Shown: in pieces, positions 1 through 8,601 of the stretch
How positions within the stretch are numbered: the stretch's first letter is position 1
How the letters are laid out: each line of letters starts with the position of its first letter
Assembly: GCA_009781315.1 (NCBI GenBank)
Contig: WQYI01000015.1
Location: 1-36,801, forward strand
Length of the DNA: 36,801 bases
Reading direction: 5' to 3'
Origin: Candidatus Endomicrobium embiratermitis
GTDB lineage: Bacteria > Elusimicrobiota > Endomicrobiia > Endomicrobiales > Endomicrobiaceae
Notes under the pieces: generated by a model
Databases searched by the model: none
Told to the model about the DNA's origin: nothing
What the model saw: only the letters and a program-made list of their open reading frames with translations
Position numbers and translations under genes: made by a program

Positions 1-3000
1 CGTGCTGTTGCTTACCGTATTAGTTATATCAATAACTGAATTGTTGCTAAAATTATACGCAATGTTTCCGCCAAAAACCCGCGTCATAAAACTTACGTAT
101 GCATTATTGAAATTCACTGAATTCCCGGCTCCGCCGGTATTCGTAAAAGAACCGTTTAAAACATAATACGCATAATCTCCGGTACCTGAATTATAAAAAT
201 TTGCCTGCCCTCCGGTGCCGATAAAAGAAAAATTAGAACCGGACAATGTTGTTGTACCAAAATTCTGACTGTAATAATTTGATATTCCGTTATTTCCAAG
301 CCTTGCGTTATATCCCATGCTAGCCGCGCTTGCCGCGCCGTAAACTGTCAGCGTGCTGGAACTGATTGTATTTATTCCGGTAAACATTTTTCCGTATGCC
401 GTTACAGTCGTTGTTCCCGCTGTCTGCGTGAAACGTCCGCTGTAGCCGCTGTTATCTCCGTCCGTCAGAAAAAGACCGGCCCCGCTTTTTTCTATCAACC
501 CGGCTCCGGCTATTCCTCCGTCCATATATATGTATCCCGCGCCTGTTATACTCGTTGTTCCTCTAACTGTTTGATATATGTCCGCTCCGGCTGACCACGC
601 CGTATTGTTTACAAACGTTATGCTGCTTCCTAAGGATGTATTCAAGACTACGGATCCCTCGTTGTATATAGCTCCTCCGTAACCGCCCGTAGCATTGCCG
701 CTAAAAATTGCGTTTGTCACTATTACTTCTCCGGCGGTATTGCAAATCGCTCCGCCGGAACCTCCGGATCTCGAATTTTCTATTTTGACATTGCTGAAAT
801 TCGCCGTTGAATTAGTATTGTTAAGAAACAAGACAGATCCGCTGCCGTACGATCTCATAGCATTTTTTACGGTCAAATCTTGAACAGTAAGCGCTGTCAC
901 TGCCGATATATTAAACAAAGAGTTCCAGTTTGCGTCTATCACGCTGTCTGCCGCATTTGAATTCCTGCCCAAAACCCGGAAAACGCCGGCTGCCGTAGGG
1001 TATAGATCCTCAGCGACAATATAGTCTGCAATTGTCCCAGTCGAACCGTAAACCCCGAAATTGAAATCTCTGGTTCCGGCAAAGATGTTCTGCACGTTTA
1101 ACGAATAACCGTCGGTAAAACTATACGCCGTAAGAACAATGTCTGTTCCGGATACGCTTTCATAATAGGAATAAACCGTGGAATTCAACGTTTGCGACAA
1201 AGAGTCCGAGAAAGTCAGCCCGTTCAAAATCGTTGCGCGGCGCACGAGCTTTGTACCGTCGTCCGATGTGTTCAAAAGTGAAATATTGCCTATTCCTATG
1301 GTCGTGCCGCCCGCTAAGACCGTTAAAGTATCGGCGGCAAGTCCGTTCGCGCTTGCCGTCGAAAAAGCTATGCTGAATGACAACTTTGAGCCGTTCACCG
1401 TAGTCAAATTGGAAAACGTCGTAGATCTAATCGTCGTCGTGCTCAAATTAAGAGTCGTATTGTCCAGCCCGTAATTTCTCGCGTAATATGTCCCGTTAAG
1501 ACGCAAAGTCGAATCTCTGAAAATAACGCGGTTAAGGTTTACTTTCGTAAAGTTCGCATCGGCGTTCAACCGGTAATTCGCGCTCACTTTGTCGCCTGTA
1601 ACTTCATCGTAATCCGCGCCGAATATAACATCCGTCGCGTTGGAAAAAGTTATATTGAAAGGATTGCTAAAACCCGCGGTGACTTCATTTGAGGTACTGG
1701 CAAGATACGCCAAATTTCCCGTCGAAGAAAATGTACCTCTTGCCTTGGTAACAGTTGAGCTGGACGCATTCGCGAGGACTATTTGCATCTCTCCGCCCTG
1801 TATTCTAATGTTAGTGGCACTTGACGCGAACATCGTGCTTGACGTCGTGAATTTCGTCGCTCCGCCTGTTTGCGTAAAAATACCCGTAAAACCGCTAAGA
1901 GTCGAATTATTTCCGGCTAATATTAAAAGGTTATTGCCGCTTTTGTTAATAAAGTCGCTGGCATTATTGCCGGTTATCCCGCCGTTGAGGCGGATATAAC
2001 CGCTGTCGCCCTGTATAAGCATGCCGCCTTCAAAGATCGTTATGTCGCGCCCGCCGCTGGCATTCGAATTTCCGTAAAAAATCATGTTGCCGTTATTGAC
2101 GGTTGTCAATGTTAATCCGACGGTATTAGGGAAAGCATCGACGAAGATTCCGCCGGCTTTGTAGTTCTGGTTGGTTGCGCCAACCGCAGTGTTGCTGGCA
2201 AAGAGGACTGTACCGTTGTCCGCCGTTATAAAAACTTGTCCGTTACGACTATTAATCGCCCCTCCATAATTGCCGCTGCTGGCGTCGGTATTATTATCAA
2301 ACATAACTATACCGCCGTTAGACGCCTTTATATTGAGAATAGGCTGAGTTTGGCCGGCGGTATTATTGTTGGTATAGATGTATATTGCGCCGCCTCGGCC
2401 GTTTGTAGAATTGCTGGAGAACCTGACTAAAGAATCCTTGCCATCCGCAATAATGTTGATCCGTGCGTTTTCGTTGGCGCAAAGCGCGCCTCCGCCGGCG
2501 AGAGTCTGATTAGATGTTAATTGCGCCGTGTTGTTGAAGAATAAAATACTTCCGCCGTTCAAAGCGCTTATGTTGACCGTCGTCAAAGTTGCACTGTATA
2601 TCGCCCCTCCGCCTGTCCCTGCGGCCATGCTGTTGCCCGAATAACCGCGTGAGAATGACGCGCCGTTATTAATGTTCAATACCGTGTTAGCGCCGGAAAC
2701 GGTGACCAGCCCGCCGTTCGTGCGGAATGAGGCTGCGCCGGTACCGGACAGATTGATGTTTTGCAGAGTGTAGATTTGGCCGCCCTGAAAATTTAACCTG
2801 TTATTGGCGCCTGTGCCGAAAGTGATAGTATAAATTATACCGCCTTTGCCCTGTATCGTTGTCGAACTTGTCATGGAAGCAAAAGCAGTAGCGTTGGCGG
2901 TTGTAAAATCGGCAATGATATCAATAATAGACGCTGTGTTAATCGCTGCTTGAAGCATAGAAGTACTACTGACATCCACGGCGCAAACTTTCTGAGTAAA

Positions 3001-3057
3001 TCCTAACACAACCCCGCAAACCAATGCCAAAACAATACGCTTCTTTAAAAAAGTCAT
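1..3057 (-). CDS. Secreted Pmp-like beta-helix surface protein, 3' end outside window
   Basis: An open frame of 1019 codons runs from an ATG at 3057 to base 1 without a stop, so the C-terminus is missing. AGGAG lies about 8 nt before the ATG. Residues 1-26 look like a signal peptide (KKR, a hydrophobic core, then VCA). The rest is rich in N, G, S and T. It repeats motifs such as GGAIY and FxxN (FFNNTA, RFSSNS, MFDNNT, FSGNAT, FVNNTA), the hallmark pair of chlamydial polymorphic membrane protein repeats and of right-handed beta-helix adhesins. A module with GYI, a GGI stretch, KSG, FTQT and MF occurs twice (about residues 345-425 and 830-910). It is probably exported and cell-surface attached or autotransported; a C-terminal barrel cannot be judged here. 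Family placement rests on motifs only. Confidence 0.75.
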   Translation of the reverse strand, partial: MTFLKKRIVLALVCGVVLGFTQKVCAVDVSSTSMLQAAINTASIIDIIADFTTANATAFASMTSSTTIQGKGGIIYTITFGTGANNRLNFQGGQIYTLQNINLSGTGAASFRTNGGLVTVSGANTVLNINNGASFSRGYSGNSMAAGTGGGAIYSATLTTVNISALNGGSILFFNNTAQLTSNQTLAGGGALCANENARINIIADGKDSLVRFSSNSTNGRGGAIYIYTNNNTAGQTQPILNIKASNGGIVMFDNNTDASSGNYGGAINSRNGQVFITADNGTVLFASNTAVGATNQNYKAGGIFVDAFPNTVGLTLTTVNNGNMIFYGNSNASGGRDITIFEGGMLIQGDSGYIRLNGGITGNNASDFINKSGNNLLILAGNNSTLSGFTGIFTQTGGATKFTTSSTMFASSATNIRIQGGEMQIVLANASSSTVTKARGTFSSTGNLAYLASTSNEVTAGFSNPFNITFSNATDVIFGADYDEVTGDKVSANYRLNADANFTKVNLNRVIFRDSTLRLNGTYYARNYGLDNTTLNLSTTTIRSTTFSNLTTVNGSKLSFSIAFSTASANGLAADTLTVLAGGTTIGIGNISLLNTSDDGTKLVRRATILNGLTFSDSLSQTLNSTVYSYYESVSGTDIVLTAYSFTDGYSLNVQNIFAGTRDFNFGVYGSTGTIADYIVAEDLYPTAAGVFRVLGRNSNAADSVIDANWNSLFNISAVTALTVQDLTVKNAMRSYGSGSVLFLNNTNSTANFSNVKIENSRSGGSGGAICNTAGEVIVTNAIFSGNATGGYGGAIYNEGSVVLNTSLGSSITFVNNTAWSAGADIYQTVRGTTSITGAGYIYMDGGIAGAGLIEKSGAGLFLTDGDNSGYSGRFTQTAGTTTVTAYGKMFTGINTISSSTLTVYGAASAASMGYNARLGNNGISNYYSQNFGTTTLSGSNFSFIGTGGQANFYNSGTGDYAYYVLNGSFTNTGGAGNSVNFNNAYVSFMTRVFGGNIAYNFSNNSVIDITNTVSNST

Positions 3058-3126
3058 TTCTATACTCCTAAAAAATTGAAACATAAATTGTATGATTTTT
3101 TTTATTTTAATCGAACACATAATAAT

Positions 3127-3132
3127 ATTATA
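3127..3132 (-). promoter_or_regulatory. Possible -10 box for the Pmp-like gene
   Basis: TATAAT on the minus strand lies in the 86-bp AT-rich gap between the ABC-F stop and the surface-protein start. No convincing -35 box is visible at 16-18 nt, so this is a weak call. Confidence 0.35.
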
Positions 3133-3143
3133 TCAATTTTTAA

Positions 3144-4988
3144 TCAATTATCTATTTCCATCATTTTGATTTTGAAATGTTCGCTTTTATTTTCAAATTC
3201 TTCGGTGAGGCAGGCTAAGCTCTCATAAAGTTTTTCTAGTTCGGATTTAAGCTGTTTATCTATTCTCGGTCCTTCAGCCAAAAAAGCAATATCGAGATTT
3301 TGCGAAGCCCAAACAAGTTTTTCGGTATTTGCGCTTAAAAGATTTTCTTTTTCGGATATTTCTTTTTCGGTCTTTGAAATTTTTTCTTCAAGAGGCTTTA
3401 AAACCTTAGATTTTTCCTGTATAAGCCGCGCTCTTTGTTTTTTTATCTCGCCTCTGGATAAAACTTTATCTTTAGAGGCGCTTTTTGTTTTTATTTCATC
3501 GCTTTCGTCTTCCCAGCCTTTCGCGTTTAAAAAATCCTGATATGTTCCGTCAAACACGCCGACTTTGTCCCTGTCGAAAACTATCAGTTTTTCGGCAATA
3601 TTATGCAAGAGTTCCTCATTGTGCGTTACAAGTATGACCGAACCTTCAAACTCGTTTACAGCGTCTATCAGCCCTTCGCAGGATTCCATATCCAAATGGT
3701 TTGTCGGTTCGTCCAAAAGAAGCAGGTGGCATGGACGGACAAGAATTTTTCCCAAAAGCACGCGGCTTTTTTCGCCGCCGCTTAAAACTTCTATTTTCTT
3801 TAAAGCGTCGTCGCCGCTAAACATCATGTTTCCGGCAATGTTTCTTGCTCTCTGAGGAAGGCATTGGTTGTCCGAACTGATTATTTCTTCAAAAACCGTT
3901 TTATTCGGCGTGAGATTTGCCGCGTCGGACTGCACAAAATAAGAAATTTTTAAATCCGGATGCTTCTTTATGCTTCCCTCAACCGCGGTAAGCCGGTCCG
4001 CGAGTATTTTTAACAATGTCGATTTACCTTTGCCGTTTTTTCCGATAACGCATATTCTGTCTTTTTTCAAAACGTCGAAGTTAAGTTTATCTATCAAAAT
4101 ATTGTCTTTTGTGTAGCCGAAACCTAAATTGTGGACTCCCATCATTTTTGCGGCGTTAAAAGGAAGCGGCGAAAAAGAAAAATCCAAATCTTCTATAGCC
4201 GTAAGCTCCCGCATATCTTCCTGTTTTTCAAGGCATTTAATGCGAGACTGAACCATGCCCGCAAGCCTTGCTTTTGCCCTGAAACGCCTTATGAAAATTT
4301 CCGTTTGTTTTCGTTTTTTTTCGACGTTGAGACGGGTTTTTTCGTATATCTCTTCTTCTTTTTCTATCTGTTCGTATAATTTTTGGGTATTGCCTTCCAC
4401 TTTCCTGGCTTTTGTTCTGTGTATGGCCGAGCAATGCGTTATAACGCCGTCCATAAAATTTCTGTCATGGGTTATAAGCATTAATTCGCCTTTCCAGGAA
4501 CGCAAAAAACCGCTAAGCCAGCGTATAGCCACAATGTCCAAATAGTTATTCGGCTCGTCAAGCATAAGCATATCCGCGTCGGATAGCAAAACTTTGGCAA
4601 GATTTATTCTTATTTTATAACCGCCCGAGAATTCAAGAGGATTTTTTAACATATCGGATTGTGAAAAGCCGAGGCCGGAAAGAATTTTCTCGGCTTTCCA
4701 AGTTTCGTCTTTTTCAGCATGAGGCAAGGCAAGACAGGCTTCCTGCAGCACGGTAGGTTTGGTAAAACTTATATGCTGCCGCAAATAACCGACTTTGTAA
4801 TTTTTAGGTATGCTTACCAGACCCGAATCGTATTCTGTTTCGTTTAAAATAATTTTGAAAAGAGTGGTTTTGCCGTGCCCGTTTCTGCCGACAAGCCCCA
4901 CTTTTTCTTTTGCGTTTATATTTAAGTTCAGATTGTCAAAAAGTATCCTGCTTCCGAATGATTTGCATAAATCCGTGATTTTTATCAT
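3144..4988 (-). CDS. ABC-F family ATPase (ribosome-associated type)
   Basis: A 614-residue protein with two ABC ATPase domains and no membrane segments, the ABC-F layout. Domain 1 has Walker A GRNGHGKT (34-41), signature FSGGY (120-124), Walker B and LDEP (to 146), and the H-switch THD (173-175). A charged helical linker (about 200-260) follows, as in factors that reach the ribosomal tRNA sites. Domain 2 has GKNGKGKS (316-323), LSGGE (402-406), [11 protein letters not shown] (423-433) and THN (455-457). A Lys/Glu-rich coiled coil fills about 495-610, reminiscent of Uup/YheS. Known ABC-F proteins act in translation or antibiotic protection; the subfamily is not assignable by eye. The start ATG has no Shine-Dalgarno and sits 1-3 nt after a TATAAA-like box, so a leaderless mRNA is possible. 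Confidence 0.9.
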   Translation of the reverse strand: MIKITDLCKSFGSRILFDNLNLNINAKEKVGLVGRNGHGKTTLFKIILNETEYDSGLVSIPKNYKVGYLRQHISFTKPTVLQEACLALPHAEKDETWKAEKILSGLGFSQSDMLKNPLEFSGGYKIRINLAKVLLSDADMLMLDEPNNYLDIVAIRWLSGFLRSWKGELMLITHDRNFMDGVITHCSAIHRTKARKVEGNTQKLYEQIEKEEEIYEKTRLNVEKKRKQTEIFIRRFRAKARLAGMVQSRIKCLEKQEDMRELTAIEDLDFSFSPLPFNAAKMMGVHNLGFGYTKDNILIDKLNFDVLKKDRICVIGKNGKGKSTLLKILADRLTAVEGSIKKHPDLKISYFVQSDAANLTPNKTVFEEIISSDNQCLPQRARNIAGNMMFSGDDALKKIEVLSGGEKSRVLLGKILVRPCHLLLLDEPTNHLDMESCEGLIDAVNEFEGSVILVTHNEELLHNIAEKLIVFDRDKVGVFDGTYQDFLNAKGWEDESDEIKTKSASKDKVLSRGEIKKQRARLIQEKSKVLKPLEEKISKTEKEISEKENLLSANTEKLVWASQNLDIAFLAEGPRIDKQLKSELEKLYESLACLTEEFENKSEHFKIKMMEIDN

Positions 4989-5005
4989 ATTTATAACAAG
5001 AAACG
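4942..5005 (-). repeat. Duplicated segment, copy A (ABC-F 5' end)
   Basis: Read on the minus strand, this stretch (TTTCTTG, TATAA-type box, start codon and about 16 codons of the ABC-F gene) matches 6029-6093 nearly base for base with small indels. Shared blocks include TTTCTTG, ATGCAAAT, TTCGGAA and CAGGAT followed by CTTT. Confidence 0.7.
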
Positions 5006-5043
5006 GCGGGAGTATTAATCTTTTGAAATTTTAAAGACACTAG

Positions 5044-6024
5044 CTATTTTACGGTCTTATTGTCATATAAAAAAGATTTGGCCGGGGCATACCCTTGTTC
5101 TGCCGCGTGATGCATCCATTCTATAGCTTCCTGTCGGTCTTGTTTTACTCCTTTTCCTTCGTGATACATCAACCCGAGATTATACTGAGATTTTACATTA
5201 TCTTGTTCTGCCGCCTTCTTATACCACTTAAAAGCTTCCTGATAATTTTGATTTACGCCTTGCCCTTTATAATACATTAATCCGAGATTGTATTGAGCGC
5301 TTGCAAAGCCTTGGTCTGCCGATTTTTTCCACCATTTAAACGCTTCCTGAAAATTTTGCTTTACTCCGTTTCCTCCGGCATACATCGTTCCGAGAGTATT
5401 TTGAGCTTCGGCATCTCCCTTCTCTGCCAGCGTTCTTACTGCTATGGCGTCTAATATAGCTTGAGCCGGCGCATAACCTTGCTCCGCTAACGGCTTTACC
5501 CAGTTAGTAGCTTCCTGATAATCTTTTTTTACTCCGTTTCCTTCATAGTACATTAACCCAAGCCCATAGCGCGCCATATTACTTCCGGTCAGGTTATTCC
5601 CTTGCTCAGCTGCTTTTTTGAACCACTTGAAAGCTTCTTGATAATCTCTCTCTATCCCTTCTCCGCTATAGTACATCCATCCGGTATTATACTGCGCAAT
5701 TACAAGTCCCTGTTCCGCTGATTTTTTATACCACTTAAAAGCTTCTTGATAATCTCTCTCTATTCCTTCTCCGCTATAGTACATCCATCCGATTTGATAC
5801 TGGGCGTTTGCATTCTCTTGTCGCGCTGATTTTTTATACCATTTAAGAGCTTCTTGATAATTTGTCTCTATCCCTTCTCCGCTATAGTACATCCACCCAA
5901 GTCTATATTGGGCGTCTGAATTTCCTTGTTCTGCCAGTTTTTTCATTTCTTCAAAACTTTCTGAAAAAACCGCAGACGTGCAAAAAATTACCATAGTTAA
6001 AAACGCCAATAATACTTTTTTCAT
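5044..6024 (-). CDS. Secreted Sel1-like repeat protein
   Basis: The chosen start gives a signal peptide (MKK, then LLAFLTMVIFCTSAVFS) and has AGGA about 9 nt upstream. The open frame extends 25 codons further up (to 6099), but that extension reads through a duplicated piece of the ABC-F 5' end and is unlikely to be translated. The mature protein (about 305 residues) is built of Sel1/TPR-like repeats of about 36 residues. Each has the pattern AQYxLGxMYYxGxGV, then YQEAxKWYKKSAEQG; about seven are full and one is degenerate. Sel1 proteins are helical solenoids that bind partner proteins; here the location would be periplasmic or extracellular. The first three repeats are nearly identical even in DNA, suggesting recent repeat expansion. 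The partner is unknown. Confidence 0.85.
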   Translation of the reverse strand: MKKVLLAFLTMVIFCTSAVFSESFEEMKKLAEQGNSDAQYRLGWMYYSGEGIETNYQEALKWYKKSARQENANAQYQIGWMYYSGEGIERDYQEAFKWYKKSAEQGLVIAQYNTGWMYYSGEGIERDYQEAFKWFKKAAEQGNNLTGSNMARYGLGLMYYEGNGVKKDYQEATNWVKPLAEQGYAPAQAILDAIAVRTLAEKGDAEAQNTLGTMYAGGNGVKQNFQEAFKWWKKSADQGFASAQYNLGLMYYKGQGVNQNYQEAFKWYKKAAEQDNVKSQYNLGLMYHEGKGVKQDRQEAIEWMHHAAEQGYAPAKSFLYDNKTVK

Positions 6025-6028
6025 TAAA

Positions 6029-6093
6029 GCATCCTGATTCCGAACTATTTGCATCAACCGTAATTCTATCCTATTTATATTATAGCAAGAAAC
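6029..6093 (-). repeat. Duplicated segment, copy B (upstream of the Sel1 gene)
   Basis: Degenerate second copy of the ABC-F promoter and 5' coding sequence. It supplies the TATAAT at 6079-6084 and the CAGGATGCTTT that now serves as ribosome binding region of the Sel1 gene. The original ABC-F ATG reads AGG here and the frame is shifted, so it is a remnant, not a gene. Confidence 0.7.
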
Positions 6094-6107
6094 AGACATA
6101 ATTTCGA
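6079..6107 (-). promoter_or_regulatory. Promoter of the Sel1-repeat gene
   Basis: -10 TATAAT at 6079-6084 and a fair -35 TCGAAA at 6102-6107 with a 17-nt spacer, read on the minus strand. It is divergent from the FIST operon promoter. Confidence 0.5.
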
Positions 6108-6120
6108 TAATAATTTTAGC

Positions 6121-6150
6121 TTGAAAATATTAAATGAAATGTTATATACT
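6121..6150 (+). promoter_or_regulatory. Promoter of the FIST/histidine kinase operon
   Basis: -35 TTGAAA at 6121-6126, 18-nt spacer, -10 TATACT at 6145-6150. Both hexamers are one base from the sigma70 consensus. A further TATAAT at 6154-6159 lacks a matching -35. Confidence 0.55.
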
Positions 6151-6203
6151 TATTATAATTTCTTGTAACTTCTCTTCAAAAAATTGCGTAAGGGAGGATA
6201 TAC

Positions 6204-7379
6204 GTGTTGAAATGTGCAAGTCTCTACACCTATGAAATTGATAATCCGGAAATCGCGCTTGAAGAAATCAAGACGCAGCTTAAGCAAAAAATAACCCTTC
6301 TTGAAAATTCTGCCGGAATCATAATGTGCAACCCCGAATTTATCAGTTCCGGAGTCGTAAAGCATATCAGCGAAAACCTGCCGTTTGATTTAGCCGGAGT
6401 AACGACGTCCTCGCAGGCTGTCAACAATGAAGCCGGCGAGCTTATGTTGACTATTTTTGTGATGACATCGGACGACGTATGGTTCAAAACAGGCGTAACG
6501 GAAAGCCTAAACGAAAGTATCGACGAACCGGTCAAAGCGGCTTTTGATAAGATTGCCGCCGGAGCATCCGAGATACCTAAACTTGCCATAATATTTCCTC
6601 CGCTGATTTTAAAACACGCGGGGGATGCGTATATAAACGCATGGAAACAACTTATCCCCGACGTACCGGTTTTCGGAACAATTACTATAGACGATACCCT
6701 TACTTTTGAAGGAAGCAAAACCATATACAACGGTAAAAGTTATAAAACCTCAATGCCCTTTGTACTTTGTTACGGCAATATACACCCCCGTTTTATCGTT
6801 GGAACCCTTCCTCAGGACAAGGTTATGCCGTATAAAGGAGAGATCACAAAATCATGCGGGCCTTTTGTTAAGGAAATCAATAACATTAACGCGTATAAAT
6901 ATTTTGAGAGCATCGGATTTTCAAGCAACGGCGCCCTCGGAGAAAAATTTTTATTCGTGCCGTTTGTTATAGACCAGAAAAAACGCGAGGACTATGACGG
7001 TATACCCGTCATACGCGGACACGCTTCCTTTACCGAGGACGGAACGGCGATTTTCCGAGGCAACGTTGACGAAGGATCAACCTTTACTTTATTAACAAGC
7101 GATTCGGAAGACGTATTATCTACGACGCGGCAAAAAATCAGGCAGATAAACGAACTGCCGGATATAAACGGCGTCTTAATGTTTCCATGCATTGTCCGCC
7201 GCTTTATGACACAGCGCTTGAATCCCCTGATAGAACTGGAAACCGTCAGGGATACAATAAACCCCGAAATTCCCTTTATGATGGGATACTCGGGCGGCGA
7301 AATATGCCCGACATCGGTTAAAAATTGCATACCGACCAACCGGTTCCATAACTATTCGCTGGTTATTCTTGTTGTCTAA
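6204..7379 (+). CDS. FIST-domain sensor protein 1
   Basis: A 391-residue soluble protein with FIST_N in the first half and FIST_C in the second; no signal peptide or membrane segment. Typical features are the N-terminal segment with GVTTSSQAV and ELMLTIFVM, and the C-terminal PFMMGYSGGEICPTS followed by NRFHNYSLV. FIST domains are regarded as small-ligand sensory modules of signal transduction systems; the ligand is not known. The start is GTG, set by GGGAGG 6 nt upstream and by alignment with the next gene, which begins with the same MLKCASLYT. It is the first gene of a three-gene operon with a paralogue and a hybrid histidine kinase, so it probably feeds that kinase. Confidence 0.85.
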   Translation: MLKCASLYTYEIDNPEIALEEIKTQLKQKITLLENSAGIIMCNPEFISSGVVKHISENLPFDLAGVTTSSQAVNNEAGELMLTIFVMTSDDVWFKTGVTESLNESIDEPVKAAFDKIAAGASEIPKLAIIFPPLILKHAGDAYINAWKQLIPDVPVFGTITIDDTLTFEGSKTIYNGKSYKTSMPFVLCYGNIHPRFIVGTLPQDKVMPYKGEITKSCGPFVKEINNINAYKYFESIGFSSNGALGEKFLFVPFVIDQKKREDYDGIPVIRGHASFTEDGTAIFRGNVDEGSTFTLLTSDSEDVLSTTRQKIRQINELPDINGVLMFPCIVRRFMTQRLNPLIELETVRDTINPEIPFMMGYSGGEICPTSVKNCIPTNRFHNYSLVILVV

Positions 7380-7408
7380 AAAATATTAAAGGAAATGGGG
7401 GCGTTATT

Positions 7409-8566
7409 ATGTTAAAATGTGCGAGTCTTTATACCACTGAAGTTGACAATCCGGAAATTGCCGTAAGTAAAATAAATGAACAGATTGATGCTAAAATTAC
7501 CCTGCTTGAAAACTCGGTCGGAATCATTATGTGTCACCCTGAGTTTATCTCTACCGGCGTTCTCAAAGCCGTTTGCGAAAATCTACCGTTTGATGTAGCG
7601 GGAATAACAACCTCGTCGCAGGCGGTCAACAGTGAAATCGGCGAGCTTATGTTGACTATTTTTGTGATGACCTCGGACGACGTCCGGTTTAAAACAGGCT
7701 TAACGGAAAACCTGGATTGTGAAGTCGACGGACCGATTAAGTCCGCTTATAAACGAATTGCCGCTGATATGTCCGAACCGCCTAAGCTCGCCATCATATT
7801 TCCTCCGCTCGGGCTACACTCGGGCGACATGTACGTAGATGCATGGGGCAAAATTATTCCTCACATTCCTATTTTCGGAACATGCGCGATAGATGATACG
7901 ACTGTTTTTTCGGAATGCGAGACCATACACAACGGCACAAATTATAAATCCGCAATGCCGTTTGTACTTTGTTACGGAAATATTAACCCGCGCTTTATGA
8001 TAGCGACTCCTTCCGAAAAAAATACCGTGTCCGACAAAGCCGAGATCACAAAAGCGGCGGGCAATTGCGTTGAGCAAATCAATAACGATACCGCGATTAA
8101 ATACTTTGAAAAATTGGGTTTTACCGAAAGCGTTAAATTTACCCCGTTTATGATAGACTTACTAAAACGTGAAGATTATGACGGCATACCGGTAATACGC
8201 TGGCACGCTTATTTTACGGAAGAAGGAGAGTCGATTTTTTATGGGGATGTCGACGAGGGTTCAACTTTTACCATGTTGAAATGCGATCCCGACGATATAT
8301 TGGTAACAGCGCGCCAAAAATTAGAGATGCTTAACAAACTGCCCGATGTAAACGGCGTACTTTTATTTACCTGTACCGTTCGCCGCGCAACGCTTTCAGG
8401 CGTTAATAAACATTTAATGGAACTCCAAAGCGCGAAAAACATGATAAACTCCGAAATTCCCTTTATGATGGGATACTCTGGCGGTGAAATCTGTCCGACA
8501 TCGGTCAAAAACGACGTTCCGACTAACAGGTTTCACAACTATTCGCTGGTTATACTTGTTATATGA
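7409..8566 (+). CDS. FIST-domain sensor protein 2 (paralogue)
   Basis: 385 residues, homologous to the preceding gene over its whole length. Identical blocks include ELMLTIFVMTSDDV, KREDYDGIPVIR and a long C-terminal block with MMGYSGGEICPTS. The start ATG follows a GGGG-type ribosome site 29 nt after the upstream stop, so the pair is co-transcribed and arose by tandem duplication. Differences are concentrated in the middle, for example a shorter segment near the site where copy 1 has SSNGALGEKF. Two copies may sense different ligands or form a heteromer; that is inference. Cytoplasmic by absence of signals. Confidence 0.85.
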   Translation: MLKCASLYTTEVDNPEIAVSKINEQIDAKITLLENSVGIIMCHPEFISTGVLKAVCENLPFDVAGITTSSQAVNSEIGELMLTIFVMTSDDVRFKTGLTENLDCEVDGPIKSAYKRIAADMSEPPKLAIIFPPLGLHSGDMYVDAWGKIIPHIPIFGTCAIDDTTVFSECETIHNGTNYKSAMPFVLCYGNINPRFMIATPSEKNTVSDKAEITKAAGNCVEQINNDTAIKYFEKLGFTESVKFTPFMIDLLKREDYDGIPVIRWHAYFTEEGESIFYGDVDEGSTFTMLKCDPDDILVTARQKLEMLNKLPDVNGVLLFTCTVRRATLSGVNKHLMELQSAKNMINSEIPFMMGYSGGEICPTSVKNDVPTNRFHNYSLVILVI

Positions 8567-8601
8567 TATGTTATTAATTTAAGAACAACGGAGGCGAAAT
8601 A

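Noticed and set aside
695-2430. Several plus-strand frames of 60-120 codons in the first 2.5 kb
   Set aside because: They are antisense to the Pmp-like gene, have no ribosome sites and arise from its codon pattern.
3565-5034. Plus- and minus-strand frames inside the ABC-F gene
   Set aside because: Shadows of a gene whose two full ATPase domains are intact in one frame.
6025-6099. 25-codon extension of the Sel1 protein
   Set aside because: It would bury the signal peptide and is made of a duplicated ABC-F fragment.
6230-8508. Minus-strand frames of up to 166 codons across the FIST genes
   Set aside because: Antisense to two clearly homologous FIST genes that keep one frame each.
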